Below, piece after piece: positions 33,656 to 45,130 of a stretch of 64,000 nucleotides of DNA. Where the stretch lies: positions 11,737,855-11,801,854 of the forward strand of contig CM069449.1 of NCBI GenBank assembly GCA_035610835.1. The letters run 5' to 3'. The notes under the pieces are model-generated. The model searched no databases and was not told the origin of the DNA. It saw nothing but the letters and a program-made list of their open reading frames with translations. Made by a program: the position numbers and the translations under genes. The DNA is from Ophiura sarsii. Lineage: Eukaryota; Echinodermata; Ophiuroidea; Amphilepidida; Ophiuridae. Each line of letters starts with the position of its first letter. Positions within the stretch are counted from its first letter, which is position 1.

Positions 33656-34139
33656 GTACCCGCATTCTCTTTGAAGGAAAGTTTTAGTTCTCAAATTGTT
33701 ATCATATACATCATTGTGAAAATCTCCCTATTCCATAGATACGGGTTGTTCAAACTATGAAACATAATATAATTATGAGGACATATTAATTTAGATAACT
33801 TTAGGTATACGTTTTGAAATATCTTAAGCAACGAAGGTTATATAGTAGAAAGGTTGATTTTTCTTTTTATGGTGTAAAGTATAATAAGCTTATACTTACA
33901 ATTTACGCGTTACCTTTCATGCTCACTGAGCATTTCATCAGACTAGTTGACATCTGACCTCTTCACAGGCTCAGTGAGCATGAAACGTTATGCGTTAATT
34001 GTAAGTATAAGCTTATTATACTTAAACACCTTTGATTTGTAAAAAGAAAAATCAACCTTTCTACTATTTATTTGAACAATCCTGACGAATCTACACCACA
34101 TTAAGGTTATAAGTTTAGAGTTAAACGGGTTTGCCGTCC
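33656..34139. mobile_element. A2-specific insertion with a long hairpin
   Basis: A1 reads CATTGCTAAAAGTTTAAAACTGACAAG (16122-16148) without this segment. A2 has about 485 bp between CATTGCTA and AAGTTTAAAACTAACAAG. Inside, 33848-34063 is a hairpin: GTAGAAAGGTTGATTTTTCT, AGTATAATAAGCTTATACTT and CATGCTCACTGAGC recur in reverse complement on the other arm, around a loop with CATCAGACTAGTTGACATC. The arms are about 85-90 bp and imperfect. Outer ends do not form obvious inverted repeats. Confidence 0.7.
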
Positions 34140-35869
34140 GACAAGTTTAAAACTAACAAGTTTTCGTCAGGATTAGCTCTGACTTCTTCAGGACCGAATT
34201 ATTATTAGCAAAGCAAAAAAAAAACCTGCCACTTCTCTATACGTGCATATTATCATCACTTGGCTGCCCCTTGCCCGATGATTTCATAGTGGTTGCCTTT
34301 TTTCCTATTACTTTGGCTCTGATATAGGACTAGTAATCAAAATCTTGCACGGAAAAGCTTGGTCATTGTGTCGGCTGTAGGGAATTCGAATGTGAAGTTA
34401 ATCGAGAACAAAAACTACTAGTTTGCCAAATTTCCAACGGTATCCCTTCAAAACGGCAGGTTTCAGCAGTTATTATGTTTATAGCCAAATAACAAGTTTT
34501 TTTTCTATATACATTCCACGATGAATGAAAATATCTCAACCTATTTCATTATATATAACTCCGTTAATATCCGATGAAAAGTAAATAGGCATAAGTTACT
34601 ACATTTAAACGTAGCTTGTCCCAAAGGAAATTATCTCTCATAGTGCTACCAAACCTGTAGTCAGTAACATTATGCGTACGATATGGTTTACTAGATGATG
34701 CCATGGAAAGTTGAATTCAACTCACCCGTTAAAGGTTTAAATAGTTGTCGTATAATATGTATTATTATTCACCGAAAATTTCTCGTTAACCAAATACCAT
34801 GGTTTTGTAAATGTTTTAACATAGCAAGTTTACCACTGGGACCAGACTAGCGGTATACAATTACAAGCGATATGCGGTCATTTGTAAACCATATTAATAA
34901 TACAGTGATAACTCAGGTTGTTCTGCATTTAGACTGATTTCGTTTTAACACTTCATCAAAATGTACATTTTTATTTTAACTATTATTCCCCACTAGCCAG
35001 GCTATGTTTTGTGTGGAATCTGGGCGAGGGGGACTAAGTATGATTGTGTACAAAAGTCGTCGCTGTTCTGACATACCGGCACATCTCTTTACTTATTTCT
35101 GTTGTGATAATAACAACATTATAGATTAGGCCTAAGTCCTGAAAACAATGTCTGACTAAGGGGGGACTCAAGGAAGTCACTTTTTGAATTTTGTGAGTGC
35201 TGTAATTATTGAACCATTGCTCAAATGTATATAACATTATACATTTTTGGAAAGGAAATGGATCAGAGAATCCAAATTTTGATTTTTGGAGAAAATCACA
35301 AAAAATTACTTTTTTGACCCCAAAAGCTTTTTTGTAATTAGAAACACCAATAATGCCAATTATAATGGTTATCATAAATATTAAGTAAATTTGGTAAAAA
35401 CAAACTCATTTAAACATCTCTTAGTACACCTTTTTAAAGGGTAAAGATTGGTCACATGTGTCCAAAACATATAAATTGGTTTAAAATTGGTCTTATCTTT
35501 AACTATTCTTGTGGAGGGTAGGTTCAAGATTCACATTGACGCTTGTAAAGGTTAATGTAACACTTTCCTTTCCTGTGCTGGTTGATTTTACGCTACTCAA
35601 TTGGAACAATCACTGGCGTTGAAGAGTACGGTATACTATAACGCTTGATAAATGCCAAAGCCCCTCGAGAACTTCGCAGGCAATGAGCCTGTTAAAAGTT
35701 CACTATAATATGCTTTTGTTAAGATTGCTATAGAATTATCGTGTTCAAAATATTAAAATTGCCTCTTCATCTATAATAGTATCATCGGTTGAACTGTCCC
35801 TTGTAAAATTGTGTATTGTGTAATACCCTTTTGTCACTGGCTAACAGTTAAAAAACTTATCGTTTTTTG

Positions 35870-36520
35870 CTTTTTAAAATATTATTATAAAGCTCTTACC
35901 AACTCTCCACCCAATTATATCAACGAGCTTCTCAAACCATACTGTCCATCTGTTAATCTCCGCTCAGGTTGCCAAACACACTGTGTAAGTCCCTTGAAAA
36001 GTGGCACTGTTACATACGGGACAGGGCTTTCTGCGTCGCAGGATCAAAACTCTGGAACAATCTTCCCTTACAGATCCGTAATTCAAAAACGGTCGCAATC
36101 TTTAGTCTGTAAAACTCATTTATTTAACCAGACTAATTAGTCATTTTATTGTCTGCAGAATTCATATAAGTGCATTGTACTTGTATTTAGTATGCTGCAT
36201 TCATATATAATTATTACACTCTTTCTTTTTAATGTACACACAGAAAACACTATGTAAAAAATTATGTAAATATAGAACTCCATAATTATTATGTAACAGT
36301 TTACATAAAACATGTAATATATACCCAAGCTTGTGTAAATTCCTATGCAAAAGATTTACACAACTGTTTACATAGTATTATGGAGTTCTATTTTTACACA
36401 GATTGTGTATTTTCTACATAATTTGTGTATTTTTTTACATAGTGTTTTCTGTGTGTAATGTGTAAAGCGCTTTTGTAATCCGTTTCGATGTAAGGCGCTA
36501 TATAAATGCCTATTAATATT
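35870..36520 (+). pseudogene. CR1/L2-like retrotransposon C-terminal remnant in B2
   Basis: It encodes YKALTNSPPNYINELL and SVNLRS, then in another frame LWNNLPLQIRNSKTVAIF, and in a third THLFNQ. These are the ordered landmarks of the conserved C-terminal segment that follows the reverse transcriptase in CR1/L2-type LINEs. Frameshifts make it a pseudogene. The 3' tail (GTGTAAAGCGCTTTTGTAAT, AAGGCGCTATATAAATGCC) is split by the MITE at 36237-36455. Confidence 0.75.
36237..36455. mobile_element. TA-flanked MITE, 219 bp, inserted in a CR1 tail
   Basis: It begins CACACAGAAAACACTATGTA and ends with the mirrored TACATAGTGTTTTCTGTGTG. TA lies outside both ends (36235-36236 and 36456-36457). B1 shows the empty site AATGTAATGTGTAAAGCG (30706-30723) with a single TA. 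The interior consists of TTATGTAAA and TTTACATA motifs and their complements. Confidence 0.9.
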
Positions 36521-37783
36521 TATTAATAAAGAGAACTGCTTGTGTCAAAACTTCCTACTTAACAATATGAGAATTTGATCAATGTTTCAAGTATAGTATC
36601 ATTCGTCAGTAGTAGTTTTTAATTAGTTAAGGTTACCTTAGCATTGGGAGGGAACAACCGGGAGCAAAATGAGAGGATGAAATCATGAACCGTAGGAAAA
36701 AGAAAAGAAAAAAATATTTTTTTGAGGACATATTTGTTCATTTCGCTGCTCAGCGAACGTAAGACTTATACGATAGTCACCAATGTAGTATTTTTAAAAA
36801 CTGATCCCGATGTAATAAAATGTCTATATCACAATGGAAGCTTTTGCATTTGTTTACTTCAGTTTGCATTGGTGCTAGTACCTATGGTGATACAAAATAT
36901 GACGACTATCATATTAGTCTCACGTAAAGTCACTTATACGTATGCCATTTACAGTACATCCGTATTGAATTGAAGTTATTAAACTAAGTTACCCATGTAT
37001 TTAAAATCTAAACTAAATGTTTTCGAATCATTTGTTTCAGTGATCAACCACTTGGTTGAGCATTCTGGGAGTTCCTTATCTGAATACACCAAAAACATTG
37101 TTCTACTGTGATTAAAGAGAGAACAACAAATTAAGACCATCTCTGTTTTTTTGGTTTCAAACAGGTGATTTGAATATTGTTCGCTAGAGCATAACAAAGT
37201 GATGACAGGTTGAGATCGATTGAGTTGACACCTTCTCACATTCGTATACGCATGTGTCCGGGCAGTGAATATTGCTACACATATGGTATGTGATGAACGA
37301 GGAACACGTCAGGTTTCCATTGTTATTTCATACTATATTACGAACATATCACACAACATCCGAAATATATACATATACAAATAATATTAAGGCGCTTAAA
37401 AAACCATTGTATTCTTTCGGCTTATAATCAACCTACTAATTAACAGAACTCAATAAGGTTTGCAATCCATGAGTAGAGTTTCAGTGACCACGGTGAAAGT
37501 AACCTCTCAATTCATTAAGGATGATACAAACCTGATAATACATTCATTTTATTTTTCTCTTGCGGCCACGTGTCGCCTGTAATCCTGTTAAAATAACACC
37601 TTTGTTTGTAATATTTCAATCGCGATAATTGTCTTAAGGCTCATTTATGCGTGCGGTGTGAATATCCACCCCCAGATCGGCCGCAGTTGTCACTGAAATG
37701 AAAAGTCACAATCAACAAGAACCCATTGCTGCTTTTTGTCGTTTTGGCTAAAACATTGTGCATTCATAGTTCGTTAGTATATA

Positions 37784-38625
37784 GGGGAGATGCGGGAGAG
37801 TTGAGCCATTTTTTATATTTTGTGTCACCATATGCGGAAGAAAAGTACAAACCTGTAAAAAATTAGTGTAAGATAGACTTTAGAATGTTGTTTTCGTTGT
37901 GAAACAATAACAGTTGGGATAGCAGTTAAGGCTTATTTATACAAAAGGTTTGAAAAAAATTGGTAAAGTGGCTCAACTCTCCCTACAGTATGGGAGAGTT
38001 GAGCCACCATTACAGGAGAGTTGAGCCAGCATGATAAGTCAATGGCTGGTGAAAAAAACAAAATCATATTTTTTCAACTTTTGATTTATTAATCCTTAAA
38101 GTAAATATGGTGCTCAATTGTTATTATCATGGCACAAAATAACATTTTCTCTCATTTATTATACATTTTTCACCTTTAGTCCAAAAATCAAAATGTTACT
38201 ACATGTTTTCCCTATGCTCAACTCTTCCCATGACCAATGGCTCAACTCTCCTCATGGTGACCATTTTGTAAATAACCCAATCCTGTCTGGTGTAGAACTT
38301 TTGGTAGTTTACAATAGTTCTCTAAAATAATGGTCATATATACCCCCTTCAATAAACAAATTACCGCTATTATATTCTAAGTCTTGCTATGGGAAAAAAG
38401 ACAAAACATTTATTTTTCTATTTTTCACTCAAAAGTGAGACAAAAAATGATTTTGTTTAGGTATCTTTGATACTGAGCACACATGACAGTAGAGTTTAAC
38501 ACTAAGAATGTCGTATTGATGCTATATAACAATATATGCCAATATAAATTTTAGTAAGTTACTACTTTTCGAGTTATAGGGGGTGGTTCAACTCTCCCGG
38601 TGGCTCAATTCTCCCGCATCTCCCC
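37784..38625. mobile_element. TA-flanked MITE, 842 bp (GGGGAGATGCGGGAGAGTTG ends)
   Basis: The 25-bp ends match in reverse complement with one mismatch. TA is duplicated (37782-37783 and 38626-38627). B1 has the empty site: GTTAGTATATACCACGGAGTG (31677-31697) continues straight through. The motif GAGAGTTGAGCCA or its complement TGGCTCAACTCTCC recurs at least six times inside, in both orientations. No transposase frame is present. The TA target fits Tc1/mariner-type mobilisation. Confidence 0.93.
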
Positions 38626-38643
38626 TACCACGGAGTGATAATA

Positions 38644-39623
38644 CACTTTAAATTACAAGGATTTCAATTTAAACCGATAGGATTTAAATTTAAACCGATA
38701 TAATTTAAATTTAATTTGTTCAGGGGTTTTACTTAGGGACCAATCAATGTGGATTGTAAAAAAAATCTCAACAGTTTTAATCCAAAGGGATTAACAAAAT
38801 AAATCCCAATGGATTTGAATTTTAAATCTGTTTGGATTAAAATCTACCCTCAGAAAGATTAAAAGTAATTGACAAAATGAGTTTTAATCCTAAGGGATTA
38901 ACAAAAAAAGTCCCAATGGATTTAAATTTGAAATCTGTTTGGATTAAAACCTACCCTCAGAAAAATTTAAAACCAATTGACAAGATGAGTTTTAATCCTA
39001 AGGGATTAACAAAAAAAAGTCCCAATGGATTTCAATTTTAAATCTTTTTGTGGGGGCTGTTCTTGTATTGACCGAGGGTGGCTTTGATCCAGTATTGTTG
39101 ACACGTTGAAGGGTGTGTTTCAAATTGCTGTGCATCCGAGAGCATTTTGAGTAAATAATAATAATACTACTAATAATAATACGGGAGCCGATCACGGCTA
39201 CAGTGAATAAGAGAACAACGCATGTAGGGCATTCCTGACTTTTACTCCATCATCCAGCGAGTCCGATCAGAAAAACACAAATGCTAGTAAAGTCTACATC
39301 TTATCACTGTGAAAACTGTTCAAAATGCTCTCGAATGTGCACTGGGCTGAAGCGTCCCCACAGACGTACAACCCACACAGTCGTAAAAGAAAGATGGCGT
39401 CGTAGCAACATCGTAAAAAGAATCAAATTGGATCACGTGCACGCATCATGATAATCTGATTGGTTTAAAATTTAAGTCCTTCAAAAGATTTAAACTAACA
39501 ATGAGTCTGATTAAATATTCGTAAAATGTCCCCTTTCAGATTAAAATTAAATTTTGTTAAATTTATCTTTTTTTTAAATCCCGATTATATTTAGAATTTA
39601 AATCCCTGACTAAATTGAGAGTG
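38644..39623. mobile_element. Motif-filled MITE: GGATTTAAATT type, 980 bp
   Basis: The left end is TA-CACTTTAAATTACAAGG and the right end, read inward, TA-CACTCTCAATTTAGTCAGG; TA lies at 38642-38643 and 39624-39625. The interior is dominated by TTTAAATC and GGATTTAAA in both orientations. It includes three direct copies of a 107-bp unit starting GTTTTAATCCTAAGGGATTA (38774, 38881, 38988) and a central short inverted repeat CGAGAGCATTTTGA (39137 against 39323). Confidence 0.75.
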
Positions 39624-40111
39624 TAGCAGGTAAGACGACGTACAACTCCTGATGTACGGGCCCGACCGAACCAATTATGTTTACGACCGAACCAATTATG
39701 TTTACAAACTCGTTTTGAAAATGTTTTCTTTGGAAAATGTTGGATATACAACTTTTTGTTGTTGTTGAAATTCACTTTCATTCATTCATAAAAGGTTTAT
39801 TAACATAATTGTTGTGGCATGTCCCCTTTCAGATTAAAATTAAATTTTGTTAAATTTATCTTTTTTTTAAATCCCGATTATATTTAGAATTTAAATCCCT
39901 GACTAAATTGAGAGTGTAGCAGGTAAGACGACGTACAACTCCTGATGTACGGGCCCGACCGAACCAATTATGTTTACGACCGAACCAATTATGTTTACAA
40001 ACTCGTTTTGAAAATGTTTTCTTTGGAAAATGTTGGATATACAACTTTTTGTTGTTGTTGAAATTCACTTTCATTCATTCATAAAAGGTTTATTAACATA
40101 ATTGTTGTGGC
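39526..40111 (+). repeat. Identical 293-bp tandem duplication
   Basis: Unit 1 is 39526-39818 and unit 2 is 39819-40111. I find no difference between them. Each starts ATGTCCCCTTTCAGATTAAA, inside the right end of the TTTAAATCC element, and carries an internal doubled CGACCGAACCAATTATGTTTA. The identical 72-codon minus-strand frames are a by-product of the duplication. Confidence 0.95.
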
Positions 40112-43100
40112 AGAATAACATCTGAATCGCAACAATTTTACAATATAAAAACATGTATAAATATCAAAATACAATTGCACAAGCCCATCAATAATTATTT
40201 AAAAGATAATATAACGAACAGTATTTAACCAAATAAATGAACCACACATTACATACACACCTCACAAACCAATCCACACCCACCTGGCATACCTTCTACA
40301 CACCCCAACACACAGACAGAAACACCTTACGCCCAACACTCACCCACCACATCCACATACATTCAAAGCAAACTTACTACGCACATTAAATAATTAAAAT
40401 GATCACGATATTATACACGGCTAAAAGGACGAAATGTATGCACAGGATAAATGTTGAATACCAACAAGTGACCAGTTCATTGCACTAAAAGAGCAGTATT
40501 GAAAACACTAATGAGTCTTATTCCAGAGATCGGCCATATGCAAAAGAGGACTCTTTCTACATCGTATTGTGTTGACCCTTGGGATACTTAATCTGTAGGA
40601 GTTCCTAAGATTTCTTTGATGCACAGAGCTTCTGGTAGGTGGGACTTAAATGTTTACAAAATGTTTGAAAAAACCCCAACCCAAACAAACAAATAAAAAC
40701 CGACGGACCCTACCTGCTTTTGCCAACCTACCCCAGACACCCTCAACAAAGGATGCAACAAATAACATAACCCCCCCCCTCCCCTTGACACACACCCATA
40801 CATTAATTCGAAATAAGAGACTTGATATCGTAGGAATAATAACGAACATTATTAAAGTGTGCACGTTGTATACATTCCCTACGGACATTTTATCTGGTGA
40901 ATTGGTCTTCCATATCAATCAACCTGATAACGTTTTGTCATAACTAGGCCTCTCTGTACAAATTAGCTTTATAGTCAAATCAGAAGTCACCAAGTTTTTC
41001 TCTGGATTTAAAAAAAAATGCTTCAATCACTCGAAATAAGGAAATTCGTTAAATTTGATCGCGAACGAAATTCTCAAAAATCGTAGACTTGAACCACCTT
41101 TCCAATGTTCTACCTGTTTGCAACGTATTTGAAGAATGTTGGTAGCTGTAGCCTATTATATCGTCTATGCTACAGCGCGACACAACAACAACAAAAACTT
41201 GCATTTCTTTAGCTTAGCAATTTATTAGCAACATGAACCAACTTTGTTTAACAAGTCACATAAACTTCAATCATTTCAGAACAAAATGAGGTCACTTTTC
41301 TCTACCAAGTTTCTGAGTGTGCTTTTATATGACAGGAGTGCGACCTCGTTTCGTTTAAAATCATGTTTTCTCTATTGCATTGACAACACTCATTACCAGG
41401 TGGAATTAATTATTACTCAGTTGATTTTAAAAGATACGGCAAAAGTCACTAATAACATATACCATACACGTACAAACCAATTCTTCAACTTCAGTTGTCG
41501 GGTGGGGATGAATTGCAACACATCATATAATTCCTGCCATTTGATCGGTGGATACTACATCAAATGATATTAAATAATCGGACAAGTTCCCCCGGCTAGT
41601 TCCCAATATTTCACGAGGAGGGCAAAATAATCCCATACAAAGTATTATTACACCTCATACATATTCATGAACTAATCGCGGCAATTCCTATTCCTATCAC
41701 GAGTTCTATTCCCCTAGGGAAATGGGGTTGACTACTGTTAAATATGTCACTCACCTTAAACGGAAAAGCGGTTTTCAATCCTTTTGTTGAAATTTGTCGA
41801 CAATGATAAAATACCCCGCATTTTGGAAAATGTCAAACAGCACATGGACACCAACGTTAGGCCTAACAAATATTGGTTGAATTGCCCTTTTCCGACCGAC
41901 CGAAAAAAATCGGAAAAACTCAGTCGCGTTTTCTTTTTTTAGGAATTACAAATTCGTCACCTAAATGACATCAATTGACCCCTCTGTGACCCCACTCTGC
42001 AATATTTATCCATGCCACCATACATCTGTCTTTTTATTTCTTAATATCAAAATTTAGTCAAATTATAAACCTCAGTGTATTCCAGTGCAATTTGGTCATT
42101 CTTTGGAATCTAAAAATAAAATAAAAGCAAGCACGCTGGCAAGACACAGGTAATGTGAAAATAAATCAGATAAACGGTGTAGGAGGGGATGAGTTATTAC
42201 CTTGGATAAAGCATCAAAGCCATGGTCAAGAAAGTTGGATAACATACAGGGAACGGAACGGGGCTCCAGGTTAAACGTGTCTTTCACTCGTCGAATTTGC
42301 ATAATCAAACACAATGTTCATACATTGACACTGTAATTCTATCTAAATCACACAACATCTGCATCAGTCTCATTTCATTTTTCGAAATAACATTTTTCGA
42401 AGGTCAACTAATGATGTGGCTTCATCGTTTTTTTAAAAGTCTAGAGTCGAATTCGTCCATCTCGTAGAATTTGTCCATCTCGTACAATTCTTCCATACAT
42501 TGATGTTGATATACTTGTTACAACATAGTCAGAGCTCTTGTCCTTTTACGACTCAACTATTATAATATTTTGCTTTAAATGGTATGTAAAAAAAAAACCC
42601 GTTTCCAAATGTTGCAGAATACGTGTGCAAGCTTGGCGTATCTTAAAGCAAAGACAGACGTGATCATGTTTCACCATTGTTAACTCAATTGCACGGGTTA
42701 CGCCTAGGCACGCCTAGTAGAGAATATAATCATGTAATTTGGAAAGTGGTGTTATGGTACTACCTGGAAAATATGATTGACTTTATTTGTTCACACAAAG
42801 TTACTATAAACAAATATGTTATTCTGGTTTGAAAAGGTACAACATTTCATTTTGGTTTGGAAAACATAATGGGCCTATTTTGACTATAAGTAAGTACATG
42901 TAGTACAGTATTTTTACTCTGGGGAGACTTATCCAGGAAACGAAATACTAATATACAGAAACGAAACACCGTTTTCGCCATGTATTTTAGCCCCGTGTAA
43001 TCAGGTCTGTGTCAGCCTTTACACACTAAAGCATAGGGGGAAATAAGCTTATTAAAAAGTTAGCGTTATTTTTAGAGTTTGGTGTTGACACTTTCACTGA

Positions 43101-43447
43101 TTGTCAAGAACGTGTTAATATATATAAATATGAAATGTTGGATCATTTGATTACTATTGTTGTTGTTATGAACCAAGAAAGTTACCGAGATTTTTGTCGA
43201 ACATGATTTTAGGCGAAGTGTTGTGGACAATGTTGACTGTTTAGATCGCGTAATTCAACTTTATAATCTCACATTTTGATGTTCCTATAGTAATCCTCAG
43301 TTAAATTTAACAGTCAGGCAACTTATTATGGTCTTCAATGGTCACATTCTGTGTGTTTTGTGTGTAAATGTTATTTGTTAATTAAATTTTCCCGATATTT
43401 TGTAATCATCACCAGCGCTGAGTGGTGTTGAATAGAGACTCATTCAA
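40112..43447. other. Intergenic stretch, no gene seen
   Basis: It starts with a C/A-rich simple stretch (40250-40370). Open frames of 90-107 codons on both strands around 40646-40943 and 41244-41567 have no recognisable content. Confidence 0.35.
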
Positions 43448-43493
<46 letters not shown>

Positions 43494-43497
43494 GGGG
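43448..43497. repeat. Poly(G) tract, longest in window
   Basis: Forty-five consecutive G, one A, four G. A GAGTGAGTGAGTAAGTG stretch follows at 43558. Confidence 0.95.
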
Positions 43498-44040
43498 TTG
43501 CCATAATTATTGGGCTAATTGCGCGCAACATAGGAAACATTGAACGTTAAGGCCGTGAGTGAGTGAGTAAGTGATTGGGGGAGGGAGTCAGCCAGTGAGT
43601 GAGGCAGTCACGGTTGCGGCTATATGCTGATCGTGACGACCAGCAAAAATACATTGGTTCATGCAAAGAGTACAAGCAAATAATAAGATATACTGTGACG
43701 ATGCTAGCGTTGTGAATATGCTAGCGTAGCGTTTAATTATTGTTATTCTTGTTGTGGTAGCGTAAATTAAGCTTACTGCCTAAAATTTACCTTGGCTTTG
43801 CGTTGCGTATTTATTACGCCTGTTTCTTGAAGAACTTCACTCGTTTGAAACACAAGATGTTTACGTTTGGTTAACTAGGGTTTATATATTTGATCCCTTG
43901 TCGTTTTATTTATCAACTTCTTACTTATAACAAACGATTGTGTCGATTTAATATGTGACAATTTCCCCGACGATACCGTTCCAAAACAGGCACGCAGGAA
44001 AAGAGAGCGAATTCTCCTCCCAATCGCCCAGGTAAGCCCG

Positions 44041-44111
44041 CATGTAGTTTCAGCCTTCTGATTGGCTAAGAGTTGCGCTCATGTAGTTTCGGCCTTCTGA
44101 TTGGCCAATAC
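44041..44111 (+). repeat. 39-bp tandem pair with inverted CCAAT boxes
   Basis: CATGTAGTTTCAGCCTTCTG-ATTGGCT and CATGTAGTTTCGGCCTTCTG-ATTGGCC, 39 bp apart. Each unit carries CTGATTGGC, an inverted CCAAT-box core. No gene start could be tied to them. Confidence 0.8.
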
Positions 44112-44714
44112 TTATGTGACGTACTCGTGAAACTACTTGTGGCACCAATGTCAACCATTAGGGGTGAGCAATTGTGTATTATTATACTGACTTCCTCACA
44201 TATACCAAAAGGATGTGGGGAAACAGGTAATAACGAGGAACAATAACGAGATATAACAGATAAATAACAAGAAAACACAATAACACAGGGAAATGCACTG
44301 AGACAAGCATGAACAATAAAGACCGACGTTTCAAGTGTGGATTTACCACCCTTCATCAGAGACAAAATATAAAATTTAAAAAAAAGGTGTTAAGAACTAT
44401 AAATAAGATAATGAACTAGACACCACTGTAATTATAGCACAATGCCAGTAATATATGATGACTACTAGACAGTCGTTAGCACTAACACAACTAACAAGTT
44501 CACTATAGAGCACAGATCCATGTTGCTAGGCAAACTAACAACACCTCAACAATAAATCGATAGACAACACAAAATGCATGAGTGGTGTTAAGAAGGTAAG
44601 CGACAATAGACAGGAAATGGCTTGACAATAGATACATATATGCGACAGAAATAGTAAATTGACTAGGCCTAATACGAGGGGCATGAATAAACCATAGATT
44701 TGCTTCATGTTTAT

Positions 44715-44784
44715 AAATCTGTGGAAAAGCTCTGTCCCTATAGTACATTCAAATCTGTGGAAAAGCTCTGTCCCCAGTACATTC
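44715..44784 (+). repeat. 36-bp tandem pair
   Basis: AAATCTGTGGAAAAGCTCTG occurs twice, 36 bp apart, each followed by TCCC and AGTACATTC. Confidence 0.9.
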
Positions 44785-44935
44785 AAGACTGTCTTGTGGA
44801 AAAAAACACACTATCTATCTCATAGTACGATGAAAACGCATTCTGCTGGCAGCATTAATGTTGTCGTTTCTGTTACCAAACATAATATGCTGTGGTAGAG
44901 CCTTGTCAGTTAGTATTGGATATAATTATCTGTGT

Positions 44936-45130
44936 CCACTAGAAACGCCACGAGTATGAACAGTATTCAAGTCCAAGCTCAAGGAACATCTTTTTCCTTG
45001 AAAGTTTTTTATTTTTTGTCTTGGCATTTTGTTGTTGTTGTTGTATGTTGTATGTATACGCTTTGTATCCCTAGGCAAAGGCGCGGCATAAGGTAATATA
45101 TTATTATTATCATTATTAATATTATTATTA
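44936..45130 (+). pseudogene. CR1/L2-like retrotransposon 3' end
   Basis: One frame reads NTVFKSKLKEHLFP then stop, the extreme C-terminus typical of this LINE group. It is followed by a 3' UTR with CTTTGTATCCCTAGGCAAAGGCGCGGC and a TTA-type microsatellite (45098-45130). It is 5'-truncated. Confidence 0.65.

Larger units (their letters stand above)
31820..35045 (+). repeat. Segmental duplication block A, copy A2
   Basis: Counterpart of 12320-17050. It lacks the MITE and the tRNA-bearing segment of A1 and has an extra palindrome-bearing segment at about 33656-34139. It is flanked directly by B1 and B2. Confidence 0.9.
35340..38725 (+). repeat. Segmental duplication block B, copy B2
   Basis: Counterpart of B1 with two extra TA-flanked elements (36237-36455 and 37784-38625) and without B1's TTAA MITE. 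Its right end runs into the intact TTTAAATCC element. Confidence 0.9.

Noticed and set aside
39563..40074. Two identical 72-codon minus-strand proteins
   Set aside because: Identity is explained by the 293-bp tandem DNA duplication; the frame overlaps a MITE end and shows no coding signal.
40646..40943. 90- and 97-codon frames on opposite strands
   Set aside because: Mirror shadows over a CCCCCCCCTCCCC stretch and A-rich DNA; no recognisable domain.
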